From: Paramacrobiotus richtersi
Lineage: Eukaryota; Tardigrada; Eutardigrada; Parachela; Macrobiotidae
DNA length: 26,463 nucleotides
Reading direction: 5' to 3'
Assembly (NCBI GenBank): GCA_034698045.1
Contig: JAQGAU010000544.1
Location: forward strand, 1-26,463
The notes beneath the pieces were generated by a model. That model was not told the origin of the DNA. It saw only the letters and a program-made list of their open reading frames with translations, and searched no databases. This document shows, piece by piece, positions 10,274-19,301 of this stretch (its first letter is position 1; every line of letters begins with the position of its first letter). Position numbers and translations under genes: made by a program.

Positions 10274-10468
10274 ACTACACTGAAACGAATTTCCAGCTGC
10301 TTTGTACATGAAAATCTGCACAACGATTTTACGCTGACCAAATACATTTGGTATTTGTTGCTGCGAATGCTGGATGGCGAACCTGCAATACGACGCGTTA
10401 CATACCTGTATGAGCAGTGCAAAGAAAAAGTCCAATCTGAAGACAGTACAGGAAGAAGTTTCCTATAG
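10268..10468 (+). pseudogene. R3-linked coding fragment
   Basis: The frame from the ATG at 10268 gives 66 residues. The part IRRVTYLYEQCKEKVQSED is also recognisable, in shifted frames, in R3 copy a (RRFAYLYERHK, then RSEDSK, near 3160-3230). Similarity at the protein level between two otherwise diverged copies suggests that this was once coding. It lies about 800 bp upstream of the Helitron Rep start region and on the same strand, so it may be the upstream part of the same large protein. No domain is recognised. Confidence 0.35.
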
Positions 10469-10469
10469 C

Positions 10470-11265
10470 AAAGAAGTTTCCGGTCATCGGGGTTACCCTG
10501 ACGGCACAGTCGTAAGTGTTTGCGGCCATGTTTCCGAGTGACATGTCAGAGAAGAAAACCGGGCGGTGAGAAATTAAAGGTATGGACAGCACCACGTTAA
10601 GCAATCACTGGGCTTAATGTACAGATGTATAACATCTTTAATCAACAAGGAGGTCAGCGTGGCCGAAGCAAGGGACAAATATGCTGTGCTGAACCGGTGT
10701 GATTTTTGTGAAAAAGTTATGGTCAAATGATTTGACCATCGAGAATGCGGTGGATTACTGGTCACAAGGTTGTTTGTTCTTGTAAAATATTAATAAACAC
10801 ATTTAGCGTTTGACAATTACCCGTACAAGGAGAATATCTTTTGAAAGAACTGAGTATGTTATTCGAATGCGGTAGCAGCGATTTCCAGTGAATCACCAGA
10901 TCCAAATTACAGCGTTTTGCAACGGCGAATTACTGATTGAGAAGGATCACACGGACATCACGTTAAAACCAAAAACTGGAAAGGAGACAGGAAATCCGTT
11001 TCAGGGGCAGACTTTACTGTCCTTTGGAAGGGAGTAAAGCACTACGCTTCAGTTGTTTCTGGCAACGCCGAGAAATTGCAATCGACAGAAAACAATGTCA
11101 ATTGGAATGGCACAACAAATCATGATGCTCACTGGTTATCAGAACGCTAACGCAGAAGTGGAAAAACACAAGACCGATGTAAAAGCGTCGCTACGTCAGT
11201 TGGCGCTGTTTTTCACGGGATTAAGAAAACTGCCTGATTTTGAGAGATCTTTAGCAAACGAAAGA
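10470..11265. other. Worn spacer upstream of Rep
   Basis: There is no clear gene. A broken frame near 10690-10770 contains CDFCEKV followed by FDHRECGG. That is a CxxC...HxxxC pattern that might be a zinc-binding remnant, with a stop between the halves. A frame at 11053-11286 (77 codons) has no recognised motif. Confidence 0.35.
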
Positions 11266-11269
11266 TTTG

Positions 11270-12250
11270 TGCATTCGAAAAGGTAACAAAGAAACTGTAC
11301 CGTCCAGCTTTATCTATCGCTTTGTTATATCAGAATCCAAATTTTTTTATCAAGTTAAATCTGGATAAGGCAGAAATCACATCATTAGCGGACCAATGTC
11401 GGAATTCGTAAGATTGTCCAGAAGTACTCATACAAGTCCTGCTAGCTGAAAATTAACATCTATATTCGGTCTGTGCGTGTCGTTTGGAAAGAGCGAAGCC
11501 TACTGCATCGAGGTCACCGAGTTTCAGAAGCGTGGTCTACCACATGCACATATTGCACTGAAAGTGGATCCGAAAAGGCCGATTTCCAAAAAAACAAAAG
11601 ATTTGCATAAGTATTAGTGTACTGTTTCATATATTATGTATAATCAGTTCCGTAAGCCCAGAAGCTCTCCTAGGGGATCTAACCCTGAGATATCGATGTA
11701 GGATATCGACTGCATTATGTTCACTGACGAAATTGACAGAACGTTGGACAAATTAGTTAATTCAAAACGAGCGTCTCAGTGCCGCGTTGTTTTCAACACG
11801 TTTTATACAAAAACGGAAACCGATGTAAAACTTCTTCTCACCTCTAGCCAACGTCACATTAACGGTAAGGTCTGTCCATTTGACTACCGATTTGTACAAA
11901 TGTTTCTACAAAGAATACAGCTGGGCAACCATCACTCGATGAGATCCAGTATTACATCCATGAAGGTATTTGACATACTTCCATTACCAGGCGGTTTCCA
12001 TACGTGAAATCTTATCGATCTTATCCTGTACATCTCCCAAGAAAAAAATACTCTATGTGAAACCGGACACACGAAAGCTGCACAAAACACAGTATCGAAT
12101 GGTGGAACGACCCTTTTACTACCCAGCGACAGCTTTTTTGAACAAGATTTACACAGGTGATTTACTATAATTGTGGCTGATGTGAGATAATGGTCATACG
12201 AACCTCATTTCTAGCAGATAAAAAAGTGTCTGGAACACGCCGGGATTGTT
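11270..12250 (+). pseudogene. Helitron Rep gene, copy B
   Basis: In order, across shifting frames, I read GNKETVPSSFIYR (the LPSSF box of the Helitron N-domain), NPNFFIKLNL (the xPxxFIT box), YCIEVTEFQKRGLPHAHIAL at 11501-11560 (the Rep HUH motif, His codons at 11543-11545 and 11549-11551), RHINGKVC (the HINVE(V/Y)C box), DLYKCFYKEYSWA (the KYxYKG box) and RYLTYFHYQAVSIREI, then a YPVHLPRK box. This order is diagnostic of Helitron replication initiators, which nick DNA for rolling-circle transposition. Several frameshifts and stops make it inactive. No Pif1 helicase part follows within the window. A 58-bp intron-like segment (12157-12214) interrupts its 3' part. Confidence 0.85.
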
Positions 12251-12440
12251 TACTATTACCTTACACATACTAGTTTTTTTATTATTAGAAATACTTAATA
12301 TTCGGCGGTTTGTGGAATAAGACCAAATAAAAAGGAAGACCAGAGTTGAGCGACTCCCGACTTAAAACTAAAGTACAAGCCTGCACGCAAGATTGGCAAT
12401 GATAAAACATATAGAAGCACTTGGAAAATTAACATTATTA
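12144..12440 (+). repeat. Repeat R2, copy a (first part)
   Basis: GATAAA(A/G)AA(G/A)TGTC...ACACGCCGGGA, then ACTATT-like and GCGGTxGTTTG blocks, align with 15905-16150. Farther on, CTGCACGCAAGAxTGGCA(A/G)TGATA and AGCACTTG(G)AAAA align with 19070-19130. So three partial copies of R2 are present in the window. This one continues directly from the Helitron Rep copy, which suggests that R2 is the 3' part of the Helitron. Confidence 0.65.
12157..12214 (+). other. 58-bp intron-like segment
   Basis: This runs from ACAG|GTGATT to TTTCTAG|CAGATAAA. The matching segment at 15918-15975 is also 58 bp, runs from ACAG|GTGAGT to TTTTCAG|CAGATAAA, and has the better donor. Conserved length, position and ends support a real spliceosomal intron in the ancestral transposon gene. 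Confidence 0.6.
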
Positions 12441-12660
12441 TGGGCCATACGTGCACGTGCAATTACGGAATGTACGCTACGTGCAATTGGTAAAAAGCAA
12501 AACATTAGCAAGTAGCAGCAAATGGTCAGTAGTGCGCGTCCGTTACTATAGCTACACGCGTGCGGAAACGTTGCGTATATATCCTGACGTGCAGTCGAGA
12601 AAGAAACAATTAAATTATTTATTAAAGGATGAGGCTTCCTGATTTTCCACTGGAAATATC
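12441..12660. other. Spacer between R2 and nuclease exon
   Basis: A 63-codon frame (12451-12642) without a recognised motif fills this interval. A local duplication is visible (ACGTGCAATT repeated around 12455-12490). Confidence 0.35.
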
Positions 12661-12971
12661 ATGTGCTCGTTTATTTCTGCCTTAGTCGACAGTCGGAGAA
12701 CCAATGCAGTTCCTTGTAGCTTTAGTCAATTTCTCAAAGGCATCTTCTATATCGGGAATGGTAGCATCTCAAGCTCCCGACCCAGCTACGACCGACCGCG
12801 TGATCACATGAGAATGGCAAGTAGCTGCGGAAAACAGGTAAGATCCAGCTGATTTTTGTAATTGATGAAGATCATTTTCGGGATCAGTATGCGTAAAAAA
12901 ATTTTTTTTTTCAGAAAATAGCTCCTAATGATCGAGCCGGCACGATCATGAGTGATAACGATATATCTTGG
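12661..12971 (+). pseudogene. GIY-YIG nuclease fragment, copy 2, with intron
   Basis: The ATG at 12661 opens a frame encoding FISALVDS, FLKGIFYIGNGS and YDRPRDHMRMA. This is the same exon as copy 1 (1838-2044) but with YIGNG in place of YVGKG, so the lysine after the second motif is changed. It ends in AAACAG|GTAAGA at 12837/12838. A 77-bp intron (12838-12914) with a long T tract and TTTCAG follows, and the next exon reads KIAPNDRAGTIMSDNDISWSF to a stop. The spliced product would be about 80 residues, which is too short for a complete GIY-YIG domain. The second-exon segment CACGATCA(T/C)GAGTGATAAC recurs at 19611-19630. It is probably a decayed duplicate of a host gene or of a transposon-carried nuclease. 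Confidence 0.55.
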
Positions 12972-13000
12972 TCTTTCTAACTCCTATACAAATCAAATAC
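12940..13000 (+). repeat. Repeat R2 end block, copy a
   Basis: CACGATCATGAGTGATAACG and the following ATATATCTT, CTTTCT and CAAAT(C/T)AA blocks match 19611-19670. Similarity stops near 13000, exactly where the BAH-like coding stretch begins. Confidence 0.6.
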
Positions 13001-13002
13001 TT

Positions 13003-13554
13003 CCCTGCATGCCGCGAAATCCACCAGAACCTGCCAGCCAGCCGCAACCCCGACAACCTGGAGCTCTGTGTCTCCCTGTTGGTATCAAATACCCAGGGCT
13101 TCCAGCTCCGTGTTGGTGACTGTGTCTATGTGACCCCGGATCGTAGGGCGCCTGATCTGTCAACATTATATAACCTGCGGGAATTGGATCGGATACGAAT
13201 TGATAAAATGTATCTGTATGTCGATGGGGATAAGGTAAAACGAGCGTTTGGAAGTCCATTCTTGTGGGCCCATGAGGCGACGCGGTCCTTTTTTCCCAAT
13301 GACCTGGTGTATCCCCGGTGCATAATGCACCTGCTCCATATGACACGGTGGCGTTGGAAGCAGTAGAAACTCAAAACCCTGTTATCAATGTGACCATCGA
13401 TTACGGACCGGCTCATAAACAACGGCGGCTTAGTGATAACGCATGTGCACTGTACAACATGTACCGTCGTTCGTTTCTGTTTTTCAAACGTGGTCGTGAA
13501 GTCTGGAAAACGCTGCATACGTATGTCATTAACCAGTCCTTACTGGCGTGCTGA
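13003..13554 (+). pseudogene. BAH-domain gene fragment
   Basis: The first frame, to about 13310, gives FQLRVGDCVYVTPD, then RIRIDKMYLYVDGDKVKRAF, LWAHEATRSFFPNDLV. This fits a BAH domain (RVGDxVYV, an Ile-x-(K/R)-Ile strand, (F/R)xHETxxxxTRxFFPNEV). It most resembles the ASH1-type BAH, a chromatin-protein module. The next BAH block, APYDTVALEAV (compare VPLYEVVPIELV), is in a different frame (13318-13554), and the gap is too short for an intron. So a frameshift has occurred, and the usual YHEP between HE and TR is missing. The second frame continues with YRRSFLFFKRGREVWKTLH to a stop. The fragment abuts an R2 border at its 5' end. Capture by, or interruption by, a transposon is inferred. Confidence 0.5.
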
Positions 13555-13559
13555 CGGTG

Positions 13560-14320
13560 AACGGTGACAGAAAGTTCGAGCGCAGACGCTTGCGACTTCG
13601 GTCACAAACGTTAAGTAGAGTGGGAAATGTATAACCTCATATAACCACATACGGATCTGCTTCACATCTGGTGCAGTTCGAACGGCAGAAAGATCCGGAC
13701 TGGATCCCTGCCAAAGTGCAATACACCTTCTAGCTTTTTGGTTGGCTTACTGAGTCGTTGGATGGTTTCTTCGGGAGCGGTTACGAGTACACGGTTGATT
13801 ATGTTGACCCGTATGCGTACGGTATCTACGTGTTCATTTACTGATTGCCATTGGTTCTGGTGTGGCAGTGACGCACGTTCGTTGTCCCGACCAAGCTCCA
13901 CGGAATTTCCAGAACCTGCCCTGTCAGAGTACCAGCAGGAAATGCAGGCCAGATGTGGGCAGCTACTGTTTCAATACGTTATCTATTAAGAATTCACCAC
14001 TGAATAACGAGATACAGACCTTTATCCAGAACAATCTACATGCTTGTACCATAGGTACTACTATCACTATCACAGTGTAATGTAATTTCACTTGCGTAAC
14101 TGACGGCAACGGTTGCGAACGTACATGCCCTTTTGAACGTTCTTCAGTGGACGGGAGGAGCGAGAGCAGATGCATGCTTACTGGTGTGCGTTATCTCTAG
14201 ATCCATCGTACGGTGTGAATGTGTTTGTCATTGTTCATTTGCGACACTTTTACAGTTTTCTCCAGTGATCAAGGTTTCTGACATTTATACAAGTAAATCA
14301 CCATACGGCACCAGTATATA
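13560..14320 (+). other. Coding-like patches, no gene call
   Basis: Downstream of the BAH fragment the sequence stays moderately GC-rich. The frame 13671-13844 reads FERQKDPDWIPAKVQYTF, a stop, then a Tyr-rich run (SGYEYTVDYVDPYAYGIYVF). A different frame at 13862-14080 encodes 72 residues without a known motif. These could be decayed parts of the same host gene, but I cannot identify them. A 9-bp hairpin (ATACGGCAC/GTGCCGTAT) lies at 14303-14329. Confidence 0.3.
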
Positions 14321-14531
14321 GTGCCGTATTGTGAAGAAAACAGGGTGAAGAAAACAAAATCAGAAAGAAAAAGGGCGAAAATAGTTTTCCTGATCTCGCA
14401 CGAGTCCACAAAGATACGGCTTTTTATTGCAAAGCTCAGTTTGAAACATCGGACGACGATGGATTGCCGATCCATCGTTTCATGGGCCGACACCGAAATC
14501 CCGTCCGAAAACGTTGGCCTGGCCGGGGCCG

Positions 14532-14840
14532 ATGTCCCGTTCTACGACGTCCCGCCGCAAAGATCCGGTGATACATGCACACCTGATGGACCATCGAGCA
14601 AGAATTGAGGAAGCAGAAAAGCGAATTCGAAGGTCCCACCACTCTCGGGACATCTGGGTGTGCCATTATTGCACTATAAAAAAAGGACGAAGGGACAACG
14701 TGGTCCGGCAAATGAGAGGGGGTGTTGGGGGACGGGGGTGTCATTTCCGCCCTGCCTGTGCGACGATCCACGATGTGCCTATAAAGCTGCCGCCTATGGT
14801 CCCGCCGACTCTGACGGAATTTGAGCGAAGAACTTCATAA
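14532..14840 (+). CDS. Small frame with zinc-finger-like CxxC
   Basis: The ATG at 14532 opens 102 codons, and the frame has no stop back to 14514 or earlier. The translation is basic. It has a charged helix-like part (residues 20-34) and WVCHYC at 42-47, followed by RRDNVVRQM at 53-61. That is the layout of a C2H2 finger (CxxC, then a His 13 residues on), but Gln stands where the first His should be. A Pro-rich end follows (VPIKLPPMVPPTLTEF). Just upstream an overlapping frame (about 14340-14570) also looks coding (FPDLARVHKDTAFYCKAQF). So this may be one exon of a larger decayed gene rather than a gene of its own. Its function is unknown. Confidence 0.3.
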   Translation: MSRSTTSRRKDPVIHAHLMDHRARIEEAEKRIRRSHHSRDIWVCHYCTIKKGRRDNVVRQMRGGVGGRGCHFRPACATIHDVPIKLPPMVPPTLTEFERRTS

Positions 14841-14844
14841 AATG

Positions 14845-15475
14845 GATTTCGAATAACTTGGTGATTTGTTAATGAATTCGATAATTATTTTCTTTGATGG
14901 AATGGTGATTTTCATTTGTAAGTAAGTTCTTATGATGCTTAATTAATCCGATTTTCTTCACTGTTACTTGGCTTTCAGAAATCACTGAGTCGGTCGTGGA
15001 CTATTACGCTGGACAACTTCTGTATCGGACTTCTATATCAAATATATTTAGCAAAACGAGACCACTAAAATCTACATCAAACAGCGCTGCTCAGAATGCA
15101 GAAAAAATTCTCGTGGTTGTGATGTTTCTGCGGTGCTAGTGAATAGCGCGTAATGGTCATCTTGATATATACAGTGCACTGCAACAGAACTTGTCAAATG
15201 GGATCAGAAATAGCTCGAAGTGAGCTTCGCGTGAACTCCAAGTTATGTTTAGGCCGATCAATGAAGTGAAATAAAACATCACATCAAGCATGTAACTTAA
15301 AGTGGAAGAACATCACCGGTAGACCACACTTTTTGTGATGCGGTTGTGAACTCTACCCGGAAGAAGTAATGGTCACAATCGTTTCCCTGGCGATGCACAA
15401 CCGATAGACATTCACACACGACATGAAACGGCATAACTCACAGCTCACCGAACTAAAATATTGTTCCAGCGTGTA
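14845..15475. other. No recognised gene
   Basis: This is AT-rich sequence with many stops in all frames. I see no repeat-family match or structure. Confidence 0.45.
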
Positions 15476-15477
15476 CT

Positions 15478-15917
15478 GTGTGTGAACTACATTCCGAAAT
15501 TTGTAAATGGGTATCAACATTTCACGAATGGATCAGTGGCTACCTCATTTATAGCGGATGTGGAAACCTGCTGATGAGTAGTTTGTATGGTAATAAGCCG
15601 AAATCTTACAACCGTGCGGTAGACGAGCAACCTGCGCTAAGGATTTCCGACAGGTCATCGGTAAGGTGCCCATTGACGAAGCACGACAATCCACAACGCC
15701 GAGCACCTGAGTCTGATGATTGATGAAACGGGAAGAGAAACAGCTTCGAAAAAAATCGGACTGTGAGCTTAAGCGTGGGAAAGCCAAGTCGCAGCGCCCG
15801 TAACAGCACGGTCCAGCGACCGGCAACGTTGGTCGCGCTCTTGGTGCGCTGCAGTGCCGAAAGAAAAGCTTGTTTGTTTGCGCTTTTGTATGCGGGCACT
15901 GGTTTCACTCTTGACAG
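15478..15917 (+). other. Coding-like stretch upstream of R2b
   Basis: A GTG-initiated 81-codon frame (15478-15723) and a shifted frame beginning MKREEKQLRKKSD near 15724 give plausible protein but no known motif. The stretch ends in CTTGACAG|GTGAGT at 15917/15918, a good splice donor. It sits where Helitron Rep sequence lies in the related copy near 12.1 kb, yet shows no similarity to Rep. It may therefore be foreign sequence joined to the R2 3' part. Confidence 0.3.
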
Positions 15918-16300
15918 GTGAGTTATTATGATTGCGTCTGATGTGTGCTTCCGGTCACGCGGACATCATTTTCAGCAGATAAAGAAATGTCCGACACACG
16001 CCGGGACTGGTTACTATATTATCTTACCCATGGAAGTACTATTTTACTAATTATGAAAAAATTTAATGTGCGGTAGTTTGGGGACTTTACTGGTATCTCA
16101 GTACGACCAAAAAAAAGGAATGCCAGCGTTGGACGACTTCGGACTCACAACTAAAGGTACACACCAACGTCGGGGATCACAAAGTTTCTGGTTGTACGTA
16201 TCGGATATTGGTGACGTGCTGAACTACATTGCAAGGACAACACGCTCGAAAGACTGTACAGAAACACCCTGTAATAATCCGATCATGATAACTATTTTAG
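15905..16300 (+). repeat. Repeat R2, copy b
   Basis: This aligns with 12144-12370: ACAGGTGA, the intron, CAGATAAA, ACACGCCGGGA, a GCGGTAGTTTG-like block, then ACGACCAAAAAAAAGGAA against AGACCAAATAAAAAGGAA. The shared translated start is ADKEMSDTRRDWLLYYLTH here and ADKKVSGTRRDCLLL in copy a, which argues that the segment was coding. An ATG frame at 16066-16419 (117 codons) runs through it into the inverted-repeat arm and is not conserved in copy a. Confidence 0.6.
15918..15975 (+). other. 58-bp intron-like segment in R2b
   Basis: GTGAGT at the left end and CATCATTTTCAG at the right end are good splice signals. Length and position equal those of the segment at 12157-12214. Confidence 0.65.
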
Positions 16301-16329
16301 AGGTTATTGCATTTACTGACACAACTACA

Positions 16330-16483
16330 GATAAATCGGGTACTACGAAAACCTGGGTTTGGGCGCTGGGACTGGACTTGGTAGACTGGGATATGGTATG
16401 GTACTGGACATGGAAGTAGATACATAATGGTCACTGGTATCTGGGACCTATCACCGTGCTGGGAATTGGTATCTGGTCGTACT
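16330..16483 (+). repeat. Inverted repeat, left arm
   Basis: This is the reverse complement of 18852-19012. Shared blocks include GTACTACGAAAACCTGGGTTT, GTAGACTGGGATATGGTATG, GTACTGGACATGG and TGGTATCTGGGACCTATCACCG. Differences are scattered and few, so the arms are related and fairly young. The sequence itself is rich in a GGTACTGG-like motif. The pair encloses about 2.4 kb. It could be the ends of a foldback or TIR element, or two copies of a minisatellite-like repeat. Confidence 0.85.
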
Positions 16484-16489
16484 GAACGT

Positions 16490-17456
16490 GTTTGAACTAT
16501 AACTGAATTTTTCGTGCAACGATCCTCAGCAACTTGTTTTCTTAATTTATTTAAATTGTCAATCTTTTTTAAGCGGTAATAGAATGCAGCAGACGAAAAA
16601 CGTATTTAATGTCTGTTACGAAAGTTGACATAATGCATTAGTTAATAGTGAATTATGCAGTCGGACAAAATATGGCGTAGTTATCAAAAGTGATATGGTA
16701 TATGCAGCATGCATATCAATAACATATGTACACATCGGCATGCTTAAAGACCTTATATCATACTGTGCGAAATTCCGGTTCAAACTAGGCAACAAATTTG
16801 TGTCTGCTCACTGCTTTCAGCCGAGTTAAGTAAGTGACCCAAAGACTCATAATTATTAATGGTCTCGGTCAATCATACTTTTTCGCCGTTGATTTAAGGG
16901 ACTTACCCCAATATATTCTGATCACCGAACAAAAACAATCACCCAACAGTTTTACGGAATGTAACGGAATGTTTGAACTGCGATCAGTGAAAATTTTTGA
17001 ATACATTAACCACAAACATGACGCTCTACGGGTATGCAGGTCAAGCTAAGGGTCACAGCAAACCGATCTCACAGGTCGCTGTATCACGCCTTGTAGTTTG
17101 AAGTTACCCAAAAAACTTGGTCGGTGACCAGAACATCTGGGACAACATACAAGGGTTCCGGCTAATCAGGTAGGTCAACTGTTTTTACAAGTATGATGCG
17201 CTAAGTTGTTCATCTGGTTCGCAGTGAGCACATACAAAATTTGTTGCCGAGTTCGAATTTAAATCAGTATAGGGTCATGCAGAGTCGGTCGTAGATCTCG
17301 CTGTTGTGTTACATGTATTTGCTGCATCCTATGACCATTTTAAAATGATTATTAACTACTTATTACTGTGAAATAAATTCAGTTTTCGCATTTTTTTCTA
17401 ATACAACTGCTGGTGGTAGTTCTCACAGAGAAAACGAGTTGCCGAGAAGCATTGTG
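16490..17456. other. Spacer inside the inverted repeat
   Basis: There is no confident gene. A GTG-initiated frame at 16834-17049 (71 codons) looks moderately protein-like (YFFAVDLRDLPQYILIT) but has a stop immediately upstream and no motif I know. Confidence 0.35.
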
Positions 17457-17648
17457 TGAAGGGAAGTCCATCCCCTTCCCACATGTGTATGGTCACCCTT
17501 GTATACCATGTTCCGCCCCTTACGGCATTCCCTGTTCTTGCACTATAAAAGCGCTCTGAGCGTGTATCCGCTGGCCAGTCGGACCAGTCGGATGTTGTGG
17601 TCATCATAAAGATCTTGCTATACGCCCGTGTGCTCGTTCCCCGTCACA
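17457..17648 (+). repeat. Left LTR
   Basis: This is a 192-bp LTR with a TATA-like box (CACTATAAAAGCGC) in its middle, so it probably carries the promoter. A short internal repeat, CCAGTCGGACCAGTCGG, follows the TATA-like box. Confidence 0.88.
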
Positions 17649-18607
17649 CTTGGAGTCGCATACCGAGATCGAGTTCGCGTGACCTCGGACCAAGTGATAG
17701 CCGATACACCACAAGGCTTTAGTTTTTTATACTGACAGGGGACGAGTGCACAACGTTTCTCAGTTTTTGTCATCGTACGGATTCCATCTTGATAATGCAT
17801 TTGCCAGCATTTACGAACATTTTTTGCCAACGTCTCAGGCCAGATTCCGTGAGTTCTGTACTGTTTTAGTATATTTGAATTTTAAATTGTCATGAACTTC
17901 AACGAAACGTTTTCGTGACTCGTATTTATGGGATGTTGCGTGTATTGCCTATGTAAGGGCACGCTGCGCGTTATGCCGAGAAAAGGGCCGCGCTTATTCT
18001 TCGTGGTTTTGGAAGTCGTTTTTCTGGTTCAGCATGCGAAATTCTTATAAACTGGGATGTATGAAATCACGATGGAATCATGCCCATAACCTGGATGTTC
18101 GAAGTTATAACAGCAGAAAGCTGGCGAGTTAACCTGCAGTGACCTGCATTGTCCACCAATCTGACCATACACTTCCAACCATGTGAACCAGATGGTAACA
18201 ATATGTACTGGCCCGACCAATTAGCTGTGTAAACACCTATGTGCTTTCGCTGTTTCTGGACAACAATATGGCTATTTCCTTTTATGCTTATATTGGTTAC
18301 CGGCATCCAGAAGCGCAGTCCGTTTCTATTGTGAGGGCGGCACAATGGAAATGCAAATGGCCAAGACTGATGCTGATGACCTTGCCTTGTTCCAATCTGA
18401 GTGAAACTGCTTATGGCCATATTTCCGGATAGAAGGAGTGATTGCCACCATAATGACCACAGTATTCCTATTAATTTGTGCTTTTGACGTAACTATTTCT
18501 GTCTTATGTTTTTTCGTTTGCCAACTACTTTAACTTAAACTGTCGTTTGTTTCCTTTGTAACTGTTTGCGAAAAAACTGCGTTATTCCGTTTGAGAAAGG
18601 GGAAGTA

Positions 18608-18799
18608 TGAAGGGAAGTCCATCCCCTTCCCACATGTGTATGGTCACCCTTGTATACCATGTTCCGCCCCTTACGGCATTCCCTGTTCTTGCACTATAAA
18701 AGCGCTCTGAGCGTGTATCCGCTGGCCAGTCGGACCAGTCGGATGTTGTGGTCATCACAAAGATCTTGCTATACGCCCGTGTGCTCGTTCCCCGTCACA
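18608..18799 (+). repeat. Right LTR
   Basis: This 192-bp LTR is nearly identical to the left one and directly follows the purine-rich tract. It ends about 50 bp before the right arm of the larger inverted repeat. Confidence 0.88.
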
Positions 18800-18851
18800 A
18801 CTGCACGAAAAATTCGGTGGAAGGCCAAATAATCTGCTAATACTTGGCATC

Positions 18852-19012
18852 AGTACGGCCAGATACCAGTTCCCAGAGCGGTGATAGGTCCCAGATACCA
18901 GCTGCCAGTTACCATTCTGTGCCTACTTCCCATGTCCAGTACCATACCATATCCCAGTCTACCAGGTCCAGTCCCATTTCCTAAACCCAGGTTTTCGTAG
19001 TACCCAGATAAA
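18852..19012 (-). repeat. Inverted repeat, right arm
   Basis: This is the reverse complement of 16330-16483, as described there. Immediately beyond it, GTTGTCGTGACTATTTTGG recalls the R3 block near 2645 and 9375, and R2-like sequence follows. Confidence 0.85.
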
Positions 19013-19049
19013 TCGTCTGGGACGGAAGTTGTCGTGACTATTTTGGATA

Positions 19050-19135
19050 ATTCGGTAAGTTTTACTTGCTATACTGCACGCAAGAATGGCAGTGATATAA
19101 CATACAAGCACTTGAAAAACATAACCTTATTTACA
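19050..19135 (+). repeat. Repeat R2, copy c (first part)
   Basis: CTGCACGCAAGAATGGCAGTGATA and AGCACTTGAAAAAC match 12380-12440 with few changes. The block at 19605-19670 (below) belongs to the same copy. Confidence 0.6.
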
Positions 19136-19301
19136 GACTTTGGAATTTTTGCAAGATCTGCTTTGCGATGGCACGATCCGTTAGAGGTAATCCAACGCTC
19201 AGGACGACATTACCGTGTCTACCTTAATCCATACACTTTCCGACACTCTGAACCTGTCCTTACTAGAGGCGGATAATATAATCTTCATCGTGCCACAATA
19301 A

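Larger units (their letters stand above)
17457..18799 (+). mobile_element. Short non-autonomous LTR element
   Basis: Two 192-bp direct repeats (17457-17648 and 18608-18799) begin with TG, end with CA and flank about 960 bp. A primer-binding-site-like TGGAGTCGCATACC starts two bases after the left LTR. A purine-rich tract (GAGAAAGGGGAAG) lies just before the right LTR, so the plus strand is the transcribed strand. The interior shows no capsid, protease, reverse transcriptase or integrase domain, so its family (Ty3, Pao or Copia) cannot be set and it must have depended on another element. The LTRs are nearly identical (about one difference), so it is young. I do not see a clear target-site duplication. 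Confidence 0.85.

Noticed and set aside
13003-13554. Calling the BAH fragment polybromo
   Set aside because: The AFG, HEx..TR.FFPND and YDTVALEAV blocks look closer to ASH1-type BAH, but the fragment is too short and damaged to name a gene.
14303-14329. 9-bp hairpin as a terminator
   Set aside because: The window is eukaryotic, the stem is short, and no T-run follows.
18067-18420. A host gene trapped in the LTR element
   Set aside because: There is no recognisable domain, splice structure or codon signal.
17655-18600. Open frames inside the LTR element (for example 18067-18420 minus, 18241-18432 plus)
   Set aside because: They lie on both strands, are short, and carry no retroelement domain.
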